From contig JBHIER010000071.1 of NCBI GenBank assembly GCA_046760705.1, positions 1 to 10,542 on the forward strand: a stretch of DNA of 10,542 bases, read 5' to 3'. The position numbers and the translations under genes were made by a program. Positions 8,701 through 10,542 of this stretch are shown piece by piece. Position 1 is the first letter of the stretch, and every line of letters starts with the position of its first letter. The notes under the pieces were generated by a model. The model was not told the DNA's origin, ran no database searches, and saw only the letters and a program-made list of their open reading frames with translations. Source of the stretch: JBHIER01 sp046760705 [NCBI: bacterium]. Its GTDB lineage: Bacteria; JBHIER01; G020348925.

Positions 8701-8879
8701 TCTTCAATCTTGCCGGAGAATTAGTGGACAAGTTCACGGGACCTGGATATGCTCACACCGAGAACGAAGTTCGCTGGGATCTCACTGATTTTGCCACCGG
8801 TGTCTACATCTGTCGGGTTGAGGCCACCGGGGCGATAAAGACCAAGACGGCTTTTTGCAAGATTGCAGTGGTTAAATGA
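5730..8879 (+). CDS. Secreted M6-metallopeptidase-like protein, probably inactive, with FG-GAP propeller and T9SS sorting domain
   Basis: 1049 aa. A hydrophobic signal segment (LWSLGLLLGLILSG) is followed by an M6 (immune-inhibitor-A-like) domain at about 67-450. Recognisable M6 landmarks are FHAGAGRESD, GIGLWGLM, GLLIWHIDEE (His406) and DLEEADG (433-437). The zinc-site motif, normally HExxH followed by GLPD, reads HLFGYQLGLPS at 274-284. The catalytic Glu (Leu275), the second His (Tyr278) and the Asp (Ser284) are all replaced, so proteolysis is unlikely. Eight FG-GAP/VCBS-type repeats with GDIDGDGxxEVVV cores begin near residues 534, 601, 656, 703, 749, 796, 848 and 895, which fits a calcium-binding beta-propeller. 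A T9SS type-A-like sorting domain (about 961-1049: YNFPNP, IKIFNLAGE, GVYICRVEATG) follows. It is probably exported, displayed by the adjacent PorU/PorV, and used for binding rather than cleavage. The propeller-coding part is poorer in GC than the rest of the gene. Confidence 0.78.
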   Translation: MTLSRLWSLGLLLGLILSGSDKVNGQGGGSVPSKALSLKRSGVSASNLLGIERKGPGRLPKGSMEGESDTVRVLALRVQFQKDDEPQTTGDGTFDLSTSSEAEIDPPPHNYGYFERHLRALRNYYHSASQGKLVILSTLYTCGGDSDYVFNLPHRMAFYTSGPSSEANDSLLAVFFRDVIRMVDTTCSIQFSAYDSYLIFHAGAGRESDLRRNSPKDIPSAFYSFDDLKKYLGGGDPTYEGIRVKEGFVREGFWLPETESQDGYELGLNGIAAHLFGYQLGLPSLFKTDPHRSGIGLWGLMDHGFENDSSRVPAQPCAWSKAFLGWVEPYEVKGSVHTLIAAWALNSDSIEVVKVSITPTEYFLIENRQQDVNGDGTVVKTIEEGVVIDVDEYDWFIPGSGLLIWHIDEEVIAANYWENKVNANPGHRGVDLEEADGVQEIGTSYGYIYGQKEDAYYAGNESWELANPLLDEVSFTPTSVPNSRSYSGANSHIHVTDIGVSKPVMTFKVSLDTYQPGWPQILGSSIGTNSPVFGDLDNDGDIEVVLTSEDGRVFVWNEDGSKFIQNSDSVFVLDPKGDTLWVRAAIFAETGDSIFSSPASGDIDGDGDLEVVIGSDGERVYAWHHTDNNPSDGRGDLVEGFPVELESKIRSSVVIADMDAEAPGLEIVVGTMDGRLFLVYSDGDKRLLKTFENDAIKATTAVADIDGDGALEIVVVTEKGSMQAIRFDRSDLGWTITVDSPIVSSPVIGDIDRDNTNEIVVVSGAGKIYAFRSDRNPIYNWPVEVGDHFESSPALGDIDGDGYLEIVVSGTNKIYAFNYNGSALPNWPVTVDRTDPVGVVISSSPVIGDIDGDKDLEVVVGSPKGQLLAYHHDGTVVDGFPLPCGGEVNSTPALLDVDGGGDVEVMVGSDDGYLYMWDLPGTYNDENIPWPMYAHDVQHTGAFPMDQLPPEIPEEELLSETSVYNFPNPTEGNSTLIRYRLGEEASVTIKIFNLAGELVDKFTGPGYAHTENEVRWDLTDFATGVYICRVEATGAIKTKTAFCKIAVVK

Positions 8880-8880
8880 T

Positions 8881-8908
8881 CCACAGATTCCACAGATTAT
8901 CACGGATT
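8881..8908. repeat. Short tandem repeat CCACAGATT x2 plus a degenerate third copy
   Basis: CCACAGATT occurs at 8881-8889 and 8890-8898. A third, diverged copy (CACGGATT) lies at 8901-8908. It starts one base after the stop codon of the M6-like gene. Similar CACAGATTA strings are, from memory, common dispersed intergenic repeats in uncultured bacterial genomes. I cannot check copy number here. Confidence 0.45.
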
Positions 8909-8952
8909 ATGCAAAGAAGATAGAGAGGATGCTCAAGGAGATTTAGCCCGCT

Positions 8953-9005
8953 GGGACAGGAGTTGCCTGCCTGTGCCGGGCACGGCAGACAGGTACTCCT
9001 GTCCC
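8953..9005. repeat. Long imperfect inverted repeat
   Basis: GGGACAGGAGT (8953-8963) and ACTCCTGTCCC (8995-9005) are perfect 11-bp inverted arms. Between them a second, interrupted set of complementary segments folds inward, including GTGCC/GGCAC. No T-run follows, so a terminator role after the M6-like gene is uncertain. The shape suits a small dispersed palindromic element. Confidence 0.55.
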
Positions 9006-9036
9006 CTACACCCCTATATCCAGAATGCAGGTGATG

Positions 9037-9061
9037 CGGGTAGGAGTGCAACTCCTACCCG
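9037..9061. repeat. Perfect 11-bp inverted repeat with a 3-base loop
   Basis: CGGGTAGGAGT (9037-9047), loop GCA, then ACTCCTACCCG (9051-9061). It shares the AGGAGT/ACTCCT core with the larger palindrome 32 bases upstream, so both may belong to one repeat family. No T-run follows on the plus strand. Confidence 0.6.
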
Positions 9062-9136
9062 AGCTGATGGGTAACTTACTACGTATGGGAATTTAAGAAA
9101 GGAGAAGAAGCGTTATCTTTTTTCCAGATCTGATAT

Positions 9137-9241
9137 TTAGCTCACTCCTACCTCCATGTACTCCAGATACAGCTTCTCCAGATTTTCGTACTCCAGTTCT
9201 TCTTTGGTCTTGGTCATCACCAGGCGGCCTTCCTTCATGCC
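9137..9241 (-). pseudogene. 3'-terminal fragment of an ABC-transporter ATPase gene
   Basis: On the minus strand this reads GMKEGRLVMTKTKEELEYEN, then LEKLYLEYMEVGVS and a TAA (9137-9139). The tail of the larger ABC ATPase gene nearby is GIMKEGRLVMIRTKEELEYE, then NLERIYLEYMQETV. The DNA match is 69 of 84 positions (9155-9238 against 9911-9994). Upstream of the Met the match fades quickly, and no Walker A, signature or Walker B motif is present. About 34 codons survive. At 82% identity it is more likely the remnant of a paralogous ATPase gene than a recent copy of its neighbour. It is too short to work as an ATPase. Confidence 0.75.
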
Positions 9242-9287
9242 CAATAGCGACTCAATTGGCAGTAGCCTAAGCATCATAAATTTTTTG

Positions 9288-9316
9288 TTGACATTATGAT
9301 TAAAACTTCTTATTAT
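9288..9316 (+). promoter_or_regulatory. Consensus-like promoter overlapping the start of the first small gene
   Basis: TTGACA (9288-9293), a 17-base spacer and TATTAT (9311-9316) form a near-consensus sigma-70 promoter. Transcription would start near 9323, which is inside the reading frame that begins at 9296. If it is real, the first gene's start is wrong or the promoter mainly serves the second gene. In DNA this AT-rich a chance match is possible, though the 17-base spacing and an 11 of 12 consensus match make it notable. Confidence 0.4.
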
Positions 9317-9601
9317 TTAAATCTCAGGGCTGAGAAAGAATTCCTCAAATCTCTGGGAACCAAGGAAACTGACCCACTGAGAATGAAACTCGTTACGGAG
9401 AAAGGAAAAGTAGTCAGCCTATTGGTCCAATATGAAACCTATATTGAAGATCAGTGGCGCGCTATTGTCCGTTACAATACGGCTCATGGCTTTCCTCACC
9501 GAGATGTTATTCATCCAAATGGAGGCGAAGAAAAATTTTCCCTGTCTTTCCCAGATTTGAAGACAGCGTTACAATATGCTGAACAGGATATCAAAGATTG
9601 A
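9296..9601 (+). CDS. Small uncharacterised protein (DUF7718-like), truncated by an in-frame TGA
   Basis: 101 aa as read to the TGA at 9599-9601. The core KGKVVSLLVQYETYI, WRAIVRYNTAHGFPHRDVIH and NGGEEK resembles, from memory, a family of small uncharacterised proteins (DUF7718). Its function is unknown. After the TGA the same frame continues as WQWYRERYIKEMKK to a second TGA (9647-9649). That stop overlaps the ATG of the next gene as ATGA, and as I recall family members usually end in such a W-YRER tail. The first TGA therefore looks like a nonsense change that removes the last 14 residues. No Shine-Dalgarno site precedes the ATG at 9296, and a promoter-like match overlaps it. The next in-frame ATG is at 9383 (residue 30). 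GC content is far below that of the T9SS genes, which suggests separate origin. Confidence 0.6.
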   Translation: MIKTSYYLNLRAEKEFLKSLGTKETDPLRMKLVTEKGKVVSLLVQYETYIEDQWRAIVRYNTAHGFPHRDVIHPNGGEEKFSLSFPDLKTALQYAEQDIKD

Positions 9602-9649
9602 TGGCAATGGTACCGCGAACGATACATCAAGGAGATGAAGAAAAAATGA
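9602..9649 (+). pseudogene. Detached C-terminal tail of the preceding gene
   Basis: In the frame of the preceding gene, after its TGA, codons 9602-9643 read WQWYRERYIKEMKK, then one more Lys and a TGA at 9647-9649. The stretch also carries the AAGGAG site (9629-9634) for the next gene. Its protein-like content and the ATGA junction indicate that it once belonged to the upstream coding region. It could still be made by read-through. Confidence 0.55.
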
Positions 9650-9885
9650 AGGAACAAGAAGTCATTCAAAGAGATATTGGGTTGACTTTTGATTTTTTAC
9701 GATATTTAATTGATAACCCTCAGATTGTTGACGAAATTCCTGACGGCGCTGAGTTGATTTTTTTATGCAATGAGTTTCCTTTGAAGATAGATGCCACCCA
9801 TGCAACACAGCTTAAGCAAGGGGAAAAAATTATCTTTAATTGCCGTCATATCTTTGAGCCAGTTCGTTTAGTAACTGAGGAGTAA
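9646..9885 (+). CDS. Small uncharacterised protein (DUF5647-like)
   Basis: 79 aa (MKEQEVIQRDIGLTFDFLRY..., ending RLVTEE). The pattern of an N-terminal helix, then LIDNPQIVDEIPDGAELIFL and a short beta-rich end, resembles from memory the DUF5647 family of small proteins of unknown function. There is no signal peptide or membrane segment, so it is probably cytoplasmic. Start choice: the ATG at 9646 has AAGGAG 11 bases upstream and forms an ATGA overlap with the original stop of the preceding gene. In-frame TTG 9598 and ATG 9601 would add 15-16 residues that simply read the upstream gene's tail in another frame, so they are less likely. The coupled arrangement suggests that the two small proteins act together. 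A toxin-antitoxin role is conceivable but nothing in the sequence proves it. It ends 10 bases from the convergent ABC gene. Confidence 0.6.
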   Translation: MKEQEVIQRDIGLTFDFLRYLIDNPQIVDEIPDGAELIFLCNEFPLKIDATHATQLKQGEKIIFNCRHIFEPVRLVTEE

Positions 9886-9895
9886 TTTACCATTT

Positions 9896-10542
9896 TTACA
9901 CCGTCTCCTGCATGTACTCCAGATAAATCCGTTCCAGATTTTCGTACTCCAATTCCTCTTTGGTACGAATCATCACCAGTCTCCCTTCCTTCATAATCCC
10001 TGCCCGATCGGCGATCTGTTTGGCGCGGAAGATGTCGTGGGTGCACATGAAGATGGCCTTGCCGTCATCTCTGAGTCCCCTTAGGATTTTCAAAAATTCA
10101 GCGGCTGCTTTCGGATCTAAACCGGCAGTGGGCTCATCTAATAGCACATTGGGTGCGTCTTTAATAATGGCAATGCAGATGCCCAGCTTCTGGCGCATAC
10201 CTTTGGAGAAATTCTTAAGCCGCATCTCGAAAGCTTCCTCTTGCAGTCCCACCTTTCTCATTACCATGTAGTAGTTTTCTTTGGTGAGATCCTTTTTACC
10301 ACCGAGCTTGGCAAAAAAGTCCAAATTCTGACGGGCGGTGAAGTTGCCGTAGAGCATGACATTTTCCGAGAGGTAGGAGACATACTTTTTGGCCTCCAGG
10401 GGATCTCTGGTGACGTCAACGCCGTTGATCTTGGCGGTGCCATAGGTGGGATCGATGAAGTTGAGGAAGAGGTTGATGGTGGTGGTTTTTCCAGCCCCAT
10501 TGGCCCCCAATAAACAAAAGATTTCCCCCTCTTTAACCCCCA
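9896..10542 (-). CDS. ABC transporter ATP-binding protein (5' end beyond the window)
   Basis: 214 codons plus the stop are visible. The frame stays open to the window edge (GVKEGEIFCLLGANGAGKTT...), so roughly the first 25-30 residues are missing. All ATPase motifs are intact: Walker A GANGAGKTT, a Q-loop region with Glu in place of Gln (YLSENVMLY), an ABC signature NFSKGMRQKLG, Walker B NVLLDEP, D-loop AGLDP and H-switch CTHD. This is the form typical of ABC-2-type exporters (drug, antibiotic or polymer export, or gliding-type systems), which pair with a separate membrane permease gene. A permease may lie outside the window. A TTG at 10510 falls inside Walker A and cannot be the real start. 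The last 28 codons match the gene fragment at 9155-9238, so a second paralogous ATPase gene once existed here. Confidence 0.88.
   Translation of the reverse strand, partial: GVKEGEIFCLLGANGAGKTTTINLFLNFIDPTYGTAKINGVDVTRDPLEAKKYVSYLSENVMLYGNFTARQNLDFFAKLGGKKDLTKENYYMVMRKVGLQEEAFEMRLKNFSKGMRQKLGICIAIIKDAPNVLLDEPTAGLDPKAAAEFLKILRGLRDDGKAIFMCTHDIFRAKQIADRAGIMKEGRLVMIRTKEELEYENLERIYLEYMQETV

Noticed and set aside
9599-9601. TGA read as an amino acid (alternative code or selenocysteine)
   Set aside because: TGA ends two other genes in the window, tryptophan is encoded by TGG throughout, and no selenocysteine-insertion hairpin was seen.
9598-9645. TTG 9598 or ATG 9601 as start of the second small gene
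   Set aside because: ATG 9646 has its own AAGGAG site and an ATGA junction; the extra residues are an out-of-frame reading of the upstream gene's tail.

Overview
The window most likely comes from an uncultured member of the FCB (Fibrobacterota-Chlorobiota-Bacteroidota) group, or a nearby candidate phylum, that carries a type IX secretion system (T9SS). Two secreted-type proteins end in T9SS/FlgD-like C-terminal domains, and a PorU-like and a PorV-like gene sit side by side. Two of the three T9SS genes have strong Shine-Dalgarno sites, and the visible promoters look like ordinary sigma-70 sites (TTGACA-N17-TATCTT). Both points argue against a typical Bacteroidota genome. I cannot name the phylum from sequence alone.

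Layout. Positions 1-294 hold perhaps the last codons of an upstream gene, a 20-bp tandem repeat, a strong hairpin and several G-runs, but no clear gene. Positions 275-559 look like a non-coding RNA gene or a structured leader: an A-rich tract, a sigma-70-type promoter, a rod-shaped RNA with about 30 base pairs around an open bubble (380-513), and an intrinsic terminator (523-559). The terminator ends eight bases before the start codon of the next gene. Positions 568-8879 are a co-directional three-gene cluster: a PorU-like C25 cysteine peptidase (the T9SS sortase, catalytic His/Cys retained), a PorV-like outer-membrane protein, and a large secreted protein with an M6 metallopeptidase-like domain, an eight-repeat FG-GAP beta-propeller and a T9SS sorting domain. 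The M6-like domain appears catalytically dead: HExxH has become HLFGY.

Positions 8880-9136 are intergenic and hold a short tandem repeat and two hairpins sharing an AGGAGT/ACTCCT core. Positions 9137-10542 form an accessory patch. A 3'-end fragment of an ABC-transporter ATPase gene lies on the minus strand, then a low-GC pair of small genes on the plus strand, then the 3' part of a full ABC ATPase gene on the minus strand whose tail is about 82% identical to the fragment. The first small gene is cut by an in-frame TGA; its lost tail continues in frame to a second TGA that forms an ATGA overlap with the second gene.

How the genes fit together. PorU removes the C-terminal sorting domain of T9SS cargo at the outer membrane, and PorV is the outer-membrane shuttle that brings cargo to it. 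The M6/propeller protein carries such a domain and is a probable cargo. The structured RNA is either an independent small RNA (its architecture resembles 6S RNA) or an attenuation leader of this operon. The downstream small-gene cassette and ABC genes appear functionally unrelated and probably arrived or rearranged separately.
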